Assembly (NCBI GenBank): GCA_963971425.1
Contig: OZ020515.1
Span: 17,190,291-17,254,290 of the forward strand
DNA: 64,000 bases
Source: Bryoerythrophyllum caledonicum
Taxonomy: Eukaryota > Streptophyta > Bryopsida > Pottiales > Pottiaceae
Reading direction: 5' to 3'
Each line of letters starts with the position of its first letter. Within the stretch, counting starts at the first letter, position 1. The translations under genes were made by a program, and so were the position numbers. The notes beneath the pieces were generated by a model. It had not been told where the DNA came from. It was given only the letters and a program-made list of their open reading frames with translations, and ran no database searches. Below, in pieces: positions 22,501-36,000 of this stretch.

Positions 22501-25160
22501 CCGGCACCCTGAGGAACCGCCCCCGACGATGCTGGCGGCCTGTCCGGGTGGATGCCCGCAGGCAGCGTCGATGGGAGCGCCCGCCCTTCCCTGAACCGCT
22601 CCATGAAGTACAATGCGGTGCAAAACTCACGCAGAGACAGCATGCTATCGCTGTCCTGATCAGACAGGTCCCACACTTGCTTCAAAACCCCTGAAACGGC
22701 CACGCAACCCACATCCCATCAGAACCTGCCCACACAGCCACCTCCCCGCGCCACTCTTCGCCACATATATCCATCCACCCTACCTCTTGGAAGATTCCAG
22801 CTCAAAAACAGCTCCCGGGCTTGCTCCCCCGTGATCTTCCCGTCCTTGTCCGTGTCCACCTTCATGAACACTCGGCTGTACTTCTCGACGTCACTCTCCG
22901 ACATCTGAGGCCACGAGCCCCCCACCGCCGGCCCGCCCTGCGGCCTTGGCCCGAATCGCTGCCCAACGTCCATCGCACCACCTCTCGCTGCACCCTGCAA
23001 GTTCGCGCCAGCAACTGGACCTCTTCCGCCGCCTTGCGCTGGCATAACCGGGGCGCTGAACATCGATTCGTCCAGCGGCAAGGCAACAGCCTGCTTCGGC
23101 TGCGCCGGAAGAGCTGTCGCTGGCACGGACGCGCTCTTCACGCCTTGACTGCCAGCGCCCGGAGTGGTAGTTGGAGTGGCCTTGAACCCGCTGCTAAACA
23201 GATCAATCCCGGGGTTGAACCCTCCTCCCGCAGACCCATCGTTCGTCGAGCTCCGCGCCACGACCTGACCGGCCGTCGCCGTCACATTTGAAGTCGTAAC
23301 AGTCGGTGCGGAAGATGCAGGCGTCACGGACCTGGATTGGCCCGAGCTTGGAGTCGTCGTCACGCTCGGTCCGCTCGACACGCTCGTAGAACCCGACGCA
23401 CTCACAGGAGTCGTCTCCTTCGGTGGCCAGGCCGAGTTCGTCGTGAACAAGCTCCCCAGCGATGGCCTCACTGGCTGACCGCCGGCGGTGGGAGGCCTCG
23501 CCCAGCCCTGCTGTGCGAACCCCGTCGGAGGCACCTGGACCTGCCCCGCAGATGGAGGGTATCGCGACAGGCTGCTCGTCTGGGACGTCAGCTGCGGCAC
23601 TCCAGAACCTCCCGCCGACAAACTGTTTGTCTGCGGAGCCAGCTGCTTTGCCGCCCCTCCGAACCCCCCCTGCGCCATGGGTGCGCTCGGGGCACTGTTT
23701 GTGTGCGGCGAGAACTGCTGCTTCGCCGGGGCCCCTTGCGGACCTGCCACTCCATTGCCCACCACCCCCGGTTGCCTCACGTTCATGCTGCCATTGCTGC
23801 CCTGAAGGCTACGCGCCTGCCCATTTGCCGCCCCCTGAGGCGCCGGAGGCCCTGGGGGCCGCACCGGACCCACCCCCGGCGCAGATGCTGCAGGACCTCC
23901 ACCAGCCGGGCCTCCGGGACTGTTGATTCGAGGCGGTGGTATCTGTGCGGCGGCCGGACCCGTCAACGCAGCTCGAACCAGCTCCGGAGTGATCTCCCGA
24001 CCTGTTTGGGCCACGGTCACCAGTTTCAGAGCATTGTAGAACTCCACCCGAGACAGGAAACCAGTCCGTCCCTGATCGGCGAATTGCCATATCTGAAACA
24101 ACCCACAGAACCACGAGCTTAGTCCCCCACAATTCCACGCAATCCACATCCACGCCGACACGACAATGCCGGGTTCATGGATAGAATTGCAAGTCCTACT
24201 AAGTGGGGCGGTTGCAAGGGTTCTGGAGAACAACACGAACGATGACTTGGACTCGCCATCCAGCATCCAACCGGAAGAGCCATAACGAGTTATCTATTCC
24301 CGGTAGAGTCACCAATCAGTCCCGGAATGTGGAACGAGCCTGGCCGGACGCGAAACCATACTAACTGGTCATGAATTTCAAGTCCAGCACCAGGAAGTGA
24401 CACCAGGTCCAGCCATGTACATGGCGAACTGTCCCCAATCAAAGCCTATTCTGCGCCCACTGCTTCGACAGATTCGCCTCTCCTCCACAATCACTGCATG
24501 GCTCCGGGAGCGTAACCTGTGTCCGGCCACTAGAACCGGCTCTGGAGGGTCACAACCCCTAAATGATGGTGCCAGCTCCAAAACTGGAACTCACGGAGGT
24601 TCTATGCACTACACCAAGAACAGATGCCTCTATCAATCGTTACAGGACGGCGCGCGCTGTGAACACTCACAAATGGTGAAGTACTTGATCACGATCACAG
24701 TATGTCACACCTTCCAGAGAATCTTCTCTCATGTCTAAATCATTCCAAAAGAACGGGATGGCAAGCGCGAACAATTGACATCCGTGATCAGCTGACAGCC
24801 TATTATTCCATTCCATGACAAGTCTATCCTAGCTCTCCTCATGACTGTGGGAGTTCAACACCATCTCCGCCACTCATGCCAGAACCTCCGCTCTACGATC
24901 ACAGATAATCTCTCCCACATACCCACAAATGCTTCCGTCTTACAAATGATAACTAAACAGGACCCCAGCCATCCGGAGATCAACTCACGTCGGAGCTCAC
25001 AAGGCAAAGAGCAGGATTCAGGAGCACGAACCTTGGCCAGGGTCATCTGCGAGAGCCCGGCGCCCTGGAAGAACCCCACGGCCTCCTGCCCGCTGATGCG
25101 CCCATCCTTGTCGAGATCCGCCCGCCGGAAGAACGAGTCGAACACCTCCGCATTGGCCAT
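17913..25160 (-). CDS. EH-domain endocytic adaptor (plant EH/Pan1 type, TPLATE complex subunit)
   Basis: Fifteen exons close in phase to 1,236 residues: 25160-25032, 24092-22784, 22690-22443, 22313-22065, 21665-21591, 21437-21366, 21193-21095, 20922-20851, 20601-20487, 20363-20298, 20042-19751, 19640-19569, 19326-19185, 18904-18307, 18085-17913. EH1 lies at about residues 5-95 with calcium-type loop DLDKDGRISGQE, EH2 at about 435-530 with DTDKDGKITGEQ. A Gly/Pro/Ser/Thr-rich low-complexity linker separates them. A coiled coil covers about 620-800 (DEQEMLKTKHKAAEEADKK onward). The tail is Ser/Phe/Asp-rich with DPF adaptor-binding motifs, five NAFGSP-type heptads and the family ending (VWSAF). 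Arabidopsis AtEH1/AtEH2 of this layout belong to the TPLATE complex that starts clathrin-mediated endocytosis at the plasma membrane. Uncertain points: the exon 3 donor and the exon 14 donor (18307 or 18313). Confidence 0.92.
18489..18594 (-). repeat. 21-bp in-frame coding repeats in the EH protein tail
   Basis: Five near-identical 21-base units (plus strand gacccgaatgcgttcttcgg) encode heptads of NAFGSPK type at about residues 1080-1125. The unit length is a multiple of three, so expansion keeps the frame. One unit is diverged (GSPTS). Confidence 0.85.
19533..19569 (+). repeat. (CAGA)n microsatellite at an EH-gene splice donor
   Basis: A tetranucleotide run of acag/agac lies directly against exon 12 of the EH gene. 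On the sense strand the donor is the first GTCT of a GTCTGTCTGTCT run, so the 5' splice site is part of the microsatellite. Confidence 0.8.
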
Positions 25161-28100
25161 AGCGGTTCACAACGAGCGCCCTACCTGCCCATTCACACCC
25201 CGAACCCGTCAACACATCGCCCCACTCCTCAAGCCCGTGGAAACCCTAAAACCAACCCCACACGACCCCCAACCAACTCGATCGCACTCATCCCCGACCT
25301 GCCCTGAAACAAACAGAATAGAGATCGATGCGAGGCGCGGGATCGGGCAAATGCGGGGTCGAATTACGGGACGATCGGAGAGGCGGAGGGCGTGCGTGCG
25401 TACCTGGATGATGGAGGAGGCGAAGAAGGCGGGTCCGAGTGCGACATGGACCCGAAGAGGCAGCAGAGGCGGCGAGATCGAAGCGCGAGCACGGGCGCGC
25501 GTGACAAATCCGGGGAGGAGCTTGAAGGCCAGGAAGAGAGAGTGCGAGAGAGAGAGAAAAGCAGTGCGGCAGCGACTTGGAAGACGAAGCCACACCGGCC
25601 TGCACCGCTCGACTGCGGGTCCTCATCGCCTCTCTAATGAGTTGCTCGCGGATGAAAATCGTTGCCAACGCTCATCACATCATCCGTGTTTCTCATCCTT
25701 GTGAGGTTGTGGAGGATGAGGCCCGGAGTGACCATGGGTGGAATGTACCCGCTGCCTTGATGATGGACAGCACAATCTACGACCCTCGTAAATTTCGCCC
25801 ATGGTCACTTTGGTCTCGTCCTTAAATTGTTAAACGCCAGACCTATGGTCTCCATAGTGGTCATGGGGATTTTGTTTAGTTTTATTCTTTCAGAGTTCCA
25901 TACTCAGATTTTTTTATTTTTTTTATTTTTTTATTTTTTCCTAAATAATGCTGTAGAGTTTCTATGTGTAGAATTGTTTTTTTCTTTTGCAAAGAAACCA
26001 AAGTTATTTAACCTTGTAAAGGATAAACCTAATATGAAGTAAAAAAGTAGACTAAAAGAACCAAGATTTCTACATACCGTTTACTATGGAGATTATCATG
26101 ACGGATGAAAATCATCTTTATATTTGAAATTAGTAGAGAAATGCTATCCCTTGAAACTAGGTACTAAACTTGCATTTCCTTGAGATTAATAAATTTGAGT
26201 GATTTAAAAAATAGTAGCTTTGTAAAATTTACTATACTAATAATTATTAAATGCATCAAAGATAATCTTCATGTTTTACACAAGGCTTTAGTTGAAAAGC
26301 CAAAAGTTTCAAAATACATATAATCTTTTGTCATGGCCCAAAGCTAAGTCCAAAATTATCCTACATGGCTTGAAATAAAGTGGGCTGGTTTGTTGAAAAC
26401 ACTTATGGTCTATATCTATACACAATAATGAAAGAAAATGTGTTATTATTACATTGAGTAGATTTTCGTCTCCACAACACTTAAGGGTAAATTGACAGAA
26501 GCTTTGCTTGGAATATACAATTATTTTGAATATTTAAATTGGGTTTATTCTAATGTGGAATATGTCTTGTATGATTAACCCTTAAAAGCCTGTGACAATT
26601 TCACATCAAAAACACTTCAAAATTGTTGATTCTAATGCAATGAGTAAGGAAGGACAAAACCTTATATTTATCCTTTTGACCGTATGATCTCCATAAAGAC
26701 TTACTAAGTAACATACTCACAAAATTTCATACAATTTGACCGCACGGATTGATAGATTATAGTGTTTCAAGTCAAAAATATGGTTCATTTTCTTCCTTAC
26801 GTCGAATGGATCAGGAGACTTTGACTTCACATGGTATTAAATTTTTGCACTACACAAGGTCTAAATCTTTTACCATTGTGTTGGGCATACAACAACAATT
26901 TTTAGAGGTAGAGAAGGGGTGTAGCATATTCAAACAAGTGTGCAAGGAGTGGAGGTTCAAAAATTGTCAATTCACGATTTATTTTTTTGAGGATTTAATA
27001 TGTTTTGGAATGATCATCTAAACAGTCAATAAGAAAGTTTACACCGTATATCGTTGTAGAAGAGATAAAAAGTGAAAACTATGAAGATCTCTAGGTTTTA
27101 TGTAAAAAAGATGAAGTTTTTTTCCCCGCTTGCCCAAAATGTGTAAAAATGTGTTAAAATGTTATATTGCACTAAAAGAGTTTTTCTGAAAGTGCTTCCC
27201 GAATGGGCAAGTCAGGAGGAATATGGTGCCAGAGTATGAGATGTATAAACGGAAAAAAAAGCATGAGGAAATTTCATATCGCCTTTTTTTGCACCAATGA
27301 AATGCTTTGCAATCAATGTTCTTGGGCCCTACCCCATGCAAGCTAAAGCTCCCCCATAGTACCCTAAGTTCTCACAGGGTTGACCAATAGTTCCCCCAAA
27401 CCTTTCCCAAGGCAAGACACCATGTGCATGTGGTCCCGATTACTAACATAAGGCCTTAAGATTTGGGGTACCTATCCTGTGTATTTTGGTGACTTTCAGG
27501 AAAACTCAAAAGACAAGAATTTTTTTTGACGTCTACAAAAAAACGTAGTATTCTCTACATGTATGGAAAATCTCAATGTCAATAGAGACTTCTAACAAAA
27601 TTTTGGAGCTGCCCAGAGTCCCCATTTCTAACTTTGAGTGGTACTAACTTTCAAACCATGAATCCAAGAAAAACAATAAAAATATCTCCATGGAGATCTT
27701 ATCAAGGACAATCTAGTGCAAGAGTTTAAAAAGAGAATTTTTTCGAATTTTGGGAACTTGCCCAAAATCCAAAACATATGCCCCACATACACTTGGACTC
27801 TTAGGGGTCTGACCAAGAATTTGAGCAATATGATTGGTGGAGAGGATAAAATGACCTCTTGCCTTCATTATAGAGGCCACTGGCCATGATACATTATGGT
27901 CCAAAATGGTGATATGGCAGCACTTTATGGTGGTTTTGGCCCCAAGAATTGTCTGCTTGACAAGGAATTGGGCTGACTAAGTCCAACTCATGGTCAAGAA
28001 GACAACAATGTATTTCATAATACTGTAACATTAATGATGTGAAGATGGAGATGGAAAAAGCGAAGATCTGGAGAGGCTCAAGGAGCTAAAGAAAGGTTAA

Positions 28101-28622
28101 AAGGGCAAAGGAAATGATAACGTTCTCTTCATAGCATACGGACATCCACAAAAAGTTGTAACAATGCAGACAAAAAAGGTGCAATGTATTCTCTCTGAAA
28201 TGAAACATGAACGAAGTCCTGATGTACGTCTAACACATGATCTTACTATCACACTTAGAATTGTTTCCATACTCTTTCAAAATTACCTGAAAAATGATAT
28301 CGTAGCAAGAACTGACTCCATCCAGCGCTTGAAGTCCGTCGGCAATCACGCAGCTCCAAGCCCGCTCACAGGTATCAGTTAACAGGCAACGCGGAGGATC
28401 GATCGAGAGCCAGAGAAAGAGGATAAACAGTAAGATTCTCAAGGTAAAGAAGTGAAATCTTGGACCATTGCTTCGTTATCCAAAAAATGATTAATAGATT
28501 CAACCTCTCCAAAGTCCCTGTCTATCACGACAGAAGGGGTATCCGACCAATATTCGCATCGAGATCACAACTAACAGTAATGGCCTCTGTCATTACTTTT
28601 GAATCCAGATGGTTTGCCGTAT
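25161..28622. other. EH gene promoter, then AT-rich intergenic DNA with repeat R2
   Basis: The first 550 bases are GC-rich leader and promoter of the EH gene. They carry a telobox at 25241-25248 and, on the sense strand, a pyrimidine-rich CTCTCT tract at about 25535-25560. From 25820 the DNA turns strongly AT-rich and holds a long R2 copy. The last few hundred bases should contain the 3' UTR of the F-box gene. No intact gene is seen. Confidence 0.5.
26575..27760 (+). repeat. Dispersed repeat family R2, longest copy
   Basis: Contains both parts seen separately elsewhere: 26575-27170 matches 2490-3040 and the inverted copies at 16.5 and 56.3 kb, and 27490-27760 matches 15590-15800. It is about 1.2 kb, AT-rich, with no long open frame, no evident LTR and no clear terminal inverted repeats. 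A fragment of the same family (tttgaccgcacggattgg) sits in an intron of the F-box gene at about 31056-31110. Confidence 0.6.
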
Positions 28623-31600
28623 TTAGGTGTGTAGCAGGAAGACCTCCAGATTTGGAAACAACTTCCTCAGCTCCTCCTTCGAACGCCGCTGCACCAGAAC
28701 AAGATCCAACATCTTTAGCAAGGTAATGCTATTATCCCAAGTTGCAAATGAATGTAGATACAGGCCCAGGATATTAATCTTCAGACTCAGATTGTTACAC
28801 GCTGATTAAAGCACAACAATCTGAAAAATCTCACCTTGATATTTATGCAACCGTTCACGTCAAGAGCCTTCAAAGAACTCCCACAGCACGATGCGAGACT
28901 TTCCAAGCCTACATCGGATACCCCCAAGAGACCATGCAAACTGCGCGCAAAGAACAGAAATGAATTTCGATCAGAAACAGCATTTCTTCCAAGTAACATG
29001 AAATAACTGAGCATCAAAATCTAAGAAGAAACCCGAAACGCCCCCACAGAGTTAAATCAACACTGAAGTGCATATGAGTCCTCTTCAAGTGATTCAAGCA
29101 CGATAATTCCATGTCTGACCTCAAACTCTGGAGACAGGAGCAGTTCACTGCAAGCGCCTGAAGTCCAAGGTCTGTTATATTGACACACCTGTTTCAAGAA
29201 TCACGAACATACATCAGCTTAAGACTTTGAACTAGACCTCAGTCACGTGGACAAATTCGAGTACTACACACTCTGAAAACACGCGAGGAAAAATAAACTA
29301 GAGACAAGTTACTCGAAGCAGAATCTTATTTAAATGCTGAAAGCATACCATGTCAGATTCAAGGACTCCAGTTTTGAGCATTCAGCAATTGCTGACAATC
29401 CTTCGTCAGATAAGAGCTGTACACACGACGTCACAAATTGATTCCAGGTGCAAGGACCACAAAAATGGGAATTTGATCAGCGAATTGTCATGTAGGCACA
29501 CAAGAGTTGAAGAACAATGACATCTACTTACGTGGGCACCGCAGAGGTCGACTAGGCGAAGCTTGGTCAAATTTTTTAGTTCAATAAAAGATGTGTCTGT
29601 GAAACTGCACATCCTCCAACAATGGTAAAGTTGAAATGGTAGATACATGGCAGATGCAATTAGCTTTTAAAACAAGATTAGTAAAATGTAGGTCGTTGGT
29701 TGGAAGTCGAGTGATGAGAAACAAATTGAAACCTGTCAAATGTCTGGTAATGTAAATAAAATCTAAGATTACTCGATTATGTCGTAAGTCATCATTGCAA
29801 ATCAAAACCAAGTTACTAAAAATATAGTGCTCATGAGGGTCTGGCTCGTACTTGGGGCTCGCATAAAGATATAATTCTTCAATTTCCCGACAACAATCCA
29901 ACACATCCACGAGCCCCTCGTCTGTCATCTTCACACCTCTGCAGCACCCACAATGGTGTAAGGTTCCCACGTCCTTAATTCATTATCTTAATAAGTGCGA
30001 CCCGCGCAACACGACCTGTGCATAGGACACTTTGTTTTCACGCAGTGATGAGATGAATTTCATATCCTTCGAGATTTACATGGTAACATAACATGAATCA
30101 AATACCCCACAATTGCGACCTGCAACAAGGCCAGGCACCACCATAACCTCACCTCGTAAGATTAAGACTCTGAATCTTCTGGCCATACTTAGCGATTGCA
30201 CGCAAGCTTTTGTCTGTGACGCTCTGCAGAACCAGATCCAGACTCAGTAATAGAACATTCTATGCAAAAAGTAGAAACTCAACGACCAACGTGGCGGTTT
30301 TATAATTAAATCAACGTGTCGGAATATAAATTTGGAAGATGGTGCATTTACATTTTCTAAAAAAAAACCATAAAAGAATGACGCAGCTTTTGTCTCTGCA
30401 GCCAATCGCTAGAGTTCGAAGCAAAGAGGAAGTAAAAATGTCGTAAAAGGCAAATAGGTGACTCACAAACCTTACACCCGCTGATGTTAAGATTCCTCAG
30501 ATTCTTGCAAGACCTCACGACTGCTTCAATCCCGGCGTCAGTCACCCTGGAACATACCCTCCAAAACTTGATCAATTTGAACTACCGTACCATATCCTGC
30601 ATTTGACTTCGTTCATATAGCAACACTAGACCAACGTTAGTAGGGAGTTTTCAAACACATAAACCATCTTATCAAAAACTGGTGAAGTGAAAATTGCAGC
30701 CAAAAGAAAAGAGCAATTTGGTCATACTTAAGATTCCAGTATATTGAGAATGACTTCAAATTTGGATTTGCCGAAGCTATGAAAATGACGCCCGAATCAG
30801 TGACCTTCTGGCACGCGTTGAGATTTATGTGATGAAGGCTCTGTGAGTAATCCAAGAACAAAAGAGCAGTGTCTAGTTAACACCATCCCAGACGGGTAAG
30901 AAGAGACAGACCAACCACCAATAACATGTTCGTAATCTACATTTTATGGAGAAACAACTTCATAATTATCGTTTAGACTGCCAATATAATGATCTCATCC
31001 CACTTCTGACAGTAAATTCTTGTTAGAAGAACATTTCAGATGTTTTGAATAACCTTTGACCGCACGGATTGGAAGATTATAGCATTTCAGACAGGTTCAA
31101 TGGTCTTTTTGCACCCTTAAGCATGTGATTACTCACTTTGTGCAGGTGTTTTTCTCAGCTCATACCTTAGATGCTATAGCTGTCAAATGCTTGTCTTCCA
31201 CATCCTGTGCAAACTCAAGATTGATTTCTTCCACATTCCGAAATCGCTTCTGCTTATCACAGGTTGCAAGAACTTGTAGTTACAATCGCTAAACACAACT
31301 CAAATAGAGAATAGACACACTAACTGCGAATACAATTCAAACGAGCCGTTCTCTTCCAAGATGCAACAAAGACGTTCTGCGCAGTAGCAAATTTACTTGA
31401 TCGACTTGAATCAGTGCTTATCTATTTCCTTCTTCACGGCACATAATACAATGTAAGAGGTATAAAAAGAAACCGCGAACAGAAGCATACCTGAGCCAGA
31501 GCAACAAGTAAGGTTTGACCACCCTTTTTTTTGTTATGTAAATCCAACACCTAGAACAATGGTAAAGCAATTAAGTTAAAAGAATTCCTACGCAACGGAC

Positions 31601-31922
31601 TCCAACGAATAACTTATGAATCGATTGAAGCGATTAAAAGCAGAGCTAAAGCACTCGGCACAAGATTGAATGCTTCAAATTCTCAGTACAGATGCCTCAA
31701 ATAAAAATCTCCGACATTTCGGCGTCAAGAAAATAGCGTCCGTACCTTCCACAAGGGAGCGTGCGAGGTGAGCTGATAGCAGATGGACGTGCTCACGCAC
31801 AGCAACGCGCAAACATCGCGCTGCCCTAAGTGTGCACTAACAAGCTGCATCACGTGAGGCACCACCTCCGTCCCCCACTGGTCCCGCTCGTCCTCCACCT
31901 CCTTCACGGCGTCCACTCCCAT
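28623..31922 (-). CDS. F-box/leucine-rich-repeat protein (At3g58530-like)
   Basis: Twelve exons close in phase to 349 residues: 31922-31746, 31550-31491, 31249-31166, 30840-30728, 30546-30471, 30223-30153, 29938-29852, 29604-29532, 29416-29349, 29188-29120, 28940-28835, 28688-28623. Residues about 15-60 form a degenerate F-box ([21 protein letters not shown]). The rest is a run of cysteine-containing LRRs: [70 protein letters not shown]. Length and order match the Arabidopsis RNI-like F-box protein At3g58530 as I remember it. Such proteins give substrate choice to SCF ubiquitin ligases; the substrate is unknown. Almost every exon carries one repeat. Intron 3 (30841-31165) holds a fragment of repeat R2. 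Confidence 0.92.
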
Positions 31923-33026
31923 GGCTCCTCCTCAAACTCGAATTCCAACAAACCTGAATTCTCAATCCCTTTCCCGATCCAGCATTCGCACCTCCTCCTA
32001 TCTCTACGCAACAACACGAAACCAAAAGCACTCGTCACAATCGCCTCCTCCAAAATCAACCTCATCTCATTACTCCCTTACCAGAGCGATCAAACTCCCA
32101 GCGCCTTCAATCCACTAAAATCCGAGTAAGAGCAACATGAAACCAAACTCTCTCACTGAGAGCAACGTGAAACCGAAAGCGCTCGTCACAATCGCCTCCA
32201 CAAGAATCAACCTCATCTCAATCATCGCATCCAACTCTCAGTGCCTTCAATTCGCTACATGCAATTCAAATTATCTCACTATCAGCAACACGAAACCGAA
32301 TCGCCTCCACAAAAATGAACCTCGTCTCAATCATCTCCTCCATCCCCTCCCCGGCGCGATCGCACTAGTATCCGAATAAAAACTCGAAATCTCTCTCTCC
32401 CCGCAACATGAACGATCATCCTCGAATTTACTGACACGATAGAGAGAAATGACGATTCGAATTTTACATACAGACCTGGCCGGTGTAGTTGTCGATGTAA
32501 CAGGAGGCGGTGAGAGTGAGCATGAGCGTGAGTGAGGGTTTGAAGGATCCGGTGCTGTCTATTAGCTATGCAAGTGTCGCTCTCGAATAGAGCATCCCTA
32601 AAAACTGGCTGGGCAGGTGGAAGACATAGAAACACTGCAGAGTTCGATGGCGAACGAGAACGGGATGGATGAATGAGGAGGTCTTCGCGGATGAATTCTG
32701 CTTCATGGATGAACAATTGATGGGCTAAAATGTGGAAATATACCGTAGAATACGGTGCGGGTTTCGTATGTTTTGTTTGGAATATATCATTACCTGTGAG
32801 GAACTCAACATCTTGAGAAGTTGTTGGATTGCATCATGTCAAAATAAATTGATACGTGAAAGTGACTCTACAAAATTGGGTAAACCGTCAGACACAGTGT
32901 AGTCTCATTCTACCCAAGTGAAGGTTTGACTTAACTGGGGAATAAAGGAGGGCGGAAAAAAAAGGCTGTGGGAAGACCGACCTAATTTGCAATATGATTG
33001 TACAGTTTTGTGAGAGTGGAATCTGA
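31923..33026. other. Promoter of the F-box gene and 3' flank of NUP107
   Basis: Upstream of the F-box gene the plus strand is rich in A and C, with three imperfect tandem copies of a roughly 120-base unit. From about 32700 the sequence is AT-rich and should include the NUP107 3' UTR. Open frames here share no domain. Confidence 0.5.
32010..32370 (+). repeat. Triplicated 110-150-bp segment upstream of the F-box gene
   Basis: Three imperfect head-to-tail copies start near 32018, 32166 and 32288. Each contains acacgaaaccgaaag-type, cgcctccacaa-type and tcaacctcatctca-type words in the same order. Divergence between copies is moderate. Confidence 0.65.
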
Positions 33027-36000
33027 TCAGAAATGAGGAGAGGCATGATCCCTTGAGGACTCCATGCTGCAAATGGTCATCTCTCTCTCCAGGAGAAGGA
33101 ACTCTTGAAGCTGTCTTTGGCTGAAGAGGTGATGAAGAGCTGTCTCCTTGGAAGCAACGAGCGAGATGAGATCCATGGATTCATCCTCGTCCTCTTCCGC
33201 TGTCTCTCGGGAACTTGCAGCAAGAAACACCTTGAGCTCCATGCAACGCAGGATGAGCTCGGGCAAACAACAGCGCCGGGACAGGCCTTGGAGAATGTAA
33301 GTGGCAGGGGTTCGGTGAAGCATGTTTTCGTCCCAACGCCAGGTCTCCATGGTGACAACTTCTAGAGCGAGGCCGGATTGGAAGTGCGGCATCTGCCCTT
33401 TGGCTGCTAGTGCTAAAATGGAGCCCAGAAGACCCCCGTCATGACCGGTTGCCAAGTCAAGCCCATCTCCAGAGACAGGCAAGCACCGTAATCTGACATC
33501 CACACAGTTGGAATCCCGCCTGTTCACGTCTACCTCCACAGTCAGCTGCCTTAGCAAACCCGCGTCCCCACCGCAATGATGTAGTGCGCTACTCAACGTG
33601 GTGCAAACAGTGGGATCAGGAGCCAGGTAGGCTCCAGTGCTTGCGGACATCAGCACAGCTGTGGCCTCAAGTTGTAACCATCCCACCTCCGTGTCTGCGC
33701 CCAATGTGGTGTCCATGCCCGCAAGCCACATGCCTTTGTCACTCGTCAGCAAGGCAGACGCTTGTTCCAGAGCCACCCGTGCAGCCGAAATGGCTCTCTC
33801 CTTCTCTTCAGTTGAGAGATACTCAGGCGGCACTTCGGCGTTCATTTGCTCAATGTTGAGCCAGCTTCGGTATAGACCGTCACACTCGTAGTAGAGCCTC
33901 CAATCTTCGAACTCCTGCAAATTCTCTTGCATACGATCGGGGAACTCGAGGGAGGCAAGAACGTCTGATGCCTGTTTTAGAGGCTCAGCCAATAGGCTTA
34001 GAAGTCTGTGCGGCCCGGCAGGGACCACAATTGTACGCAGCAAGGATGTCAAGGCAAATTCTCGGAACAACAGATTGCTGTGCTCTAGAGCCCGTGCCAG
34101 TAGCTCTGCTCGTATGCGCTCAACGTCCGGCATATTTACAGGGGGGGTAAAACACAGCCATTGCACAGCTTGGGCCTTCTGAGCACTTTGGAGCTGTCGC
34201 AATTCTCCTGTGCCCTGCCCTGACCCCTCCTCTTTCACTACTGCTTGCATGCCAGGCTTGATTTCTCGAGATCTGCTCAAGACCCTGCAGACCATCACCC
34301 GAGAACCACAAGAAACCTTGGTCAACATCTCAAACCATACATGAAGACCATACAATGGCTGTTTCTAGACTTCGTCACAAAATAAGGACACTGCACTACA
34401 GACACACCTTGACAATCGTTTCCTGCAAGTGGCTCTGCATACTTCACATTGACACCATATTTCACCCTAAACTACACCCTTCTCATTCAATACCCGCAAC
34501 CCAGAGTTGGGCAAGGGACAGAACACGAATGCAGGGTGCAACTAGATTCTCCCTCCCACCATTCTTCCCAAATTGAAAAAAATCATAAAAATGTTGGTTT
34601 GTAAGCAGATGATGGCACTTACTTGTCAAGTATGTCTGAGACGCAGCCCTTGCTTTCATCGCTACCTGGGGAAAAAGGCAGAAACTCAACGGCCGTACGA
34701 AATATCTTGTATTTGACGGGTACGGGATCATTCTGTCGGAGGTCCATGAAATTAACATAGAGCTCCACGCATAAATGAGGAGCCAATTGTGATGCATAGA
34801 CTCCCACGAGGTCTTCTTGGTGCTCAGTAAACAGAAAAATCACGTAGCCGTTGAGGATGAGGTCACCAACGATCCTTAACTTCTCAGCAACAATGTCATC
34901 TGTTGTATCTGCCAGAATACGCCGAAGAACAAGGACCAAGTGAGCTGCGAAACGAACTATCTGAGGATGACCATGGAACTTAATCATGCTGTCCTTCGGT
35001 ATCGTCCAATCTTTGAGCAAATCAAGAAGGTGGGAGAAGTCCCCAATAATAAGGTCCATTTGCACCAGCCTCTGCTGCTCTTTACAGCTCCGCTTCACGT
35101 TTTCATGCACCAGATCTCCAGAGTGCAGCTTCTGAAACATTCCCACAAGGTCACGAGGCTGCTGATCAATTACAGTATGCGGCCAGCTCTGAGGCCCTTC
35201 CGAAACCTCCATGTTCCCAGCAGTGATTGCTCTCCCCCGAGAAGCCTTAGGAGGATGCCGCTGTGAAAGCTCAGCATCCACCTGCGTATCCAGCCACGCT
35301 CGTGCCAGCGCCCAGCAAGCCGACTCCCAGTCGAAACAAACCGGCAGCATTCGCCTCACATTCCCACACTGAGACGCATACACAGCAGCTTCGTGCTTCG
35401 CCTCGTCGCCCCGGTCGCCTATCTTCTCCGACGCAATGTAACAAGCCCATTTCCACAGCCTCCGCTGGTGCGCAATCCCGCTTTCAAGCTCTTGCCCTTG
35501 CAGCGCTCTGTCCTTCCGAGTGTTACAAAACGCCTCCACTGACGGAGACGGTCCGAGGTCCCCGCACCCGCCAAGACTAGCCGCCCTCCACGGCTGGCCT
35601 GCACTGCGACAAAGATCCCGCGCTTCTCCCAGCCTCCCTGCCCGCAGCAACTTCCACACATCTTCCAGCAAATCCTCTTCCAATTTCTGGTCCTCGGGGT
35701 GCAACCGTCCGTGCTCTCGCGTCGGAGCATCGGGATCCACATTCTGCACCAGCATCGCATGGCCGGCATGCTTCCGGATCGCTCGCTGCGTCTGATGCCA
35801 CACACCTAGCTTCTGCATGTACGACCCCGCGTACCATCCCTTATGCTTCTTCTGGTAATCAAGATCCTTCGACGCCATCGTCTCCAACCACTGCACTATC
35901 CGCATACACTGCTGCACAAAAGGCTCCGACATAATAAACTGCACCGCCTGCTGCGTCGAAGTCGGCGGATACACCAGCGGATCATCAGCGTACATCTCCT

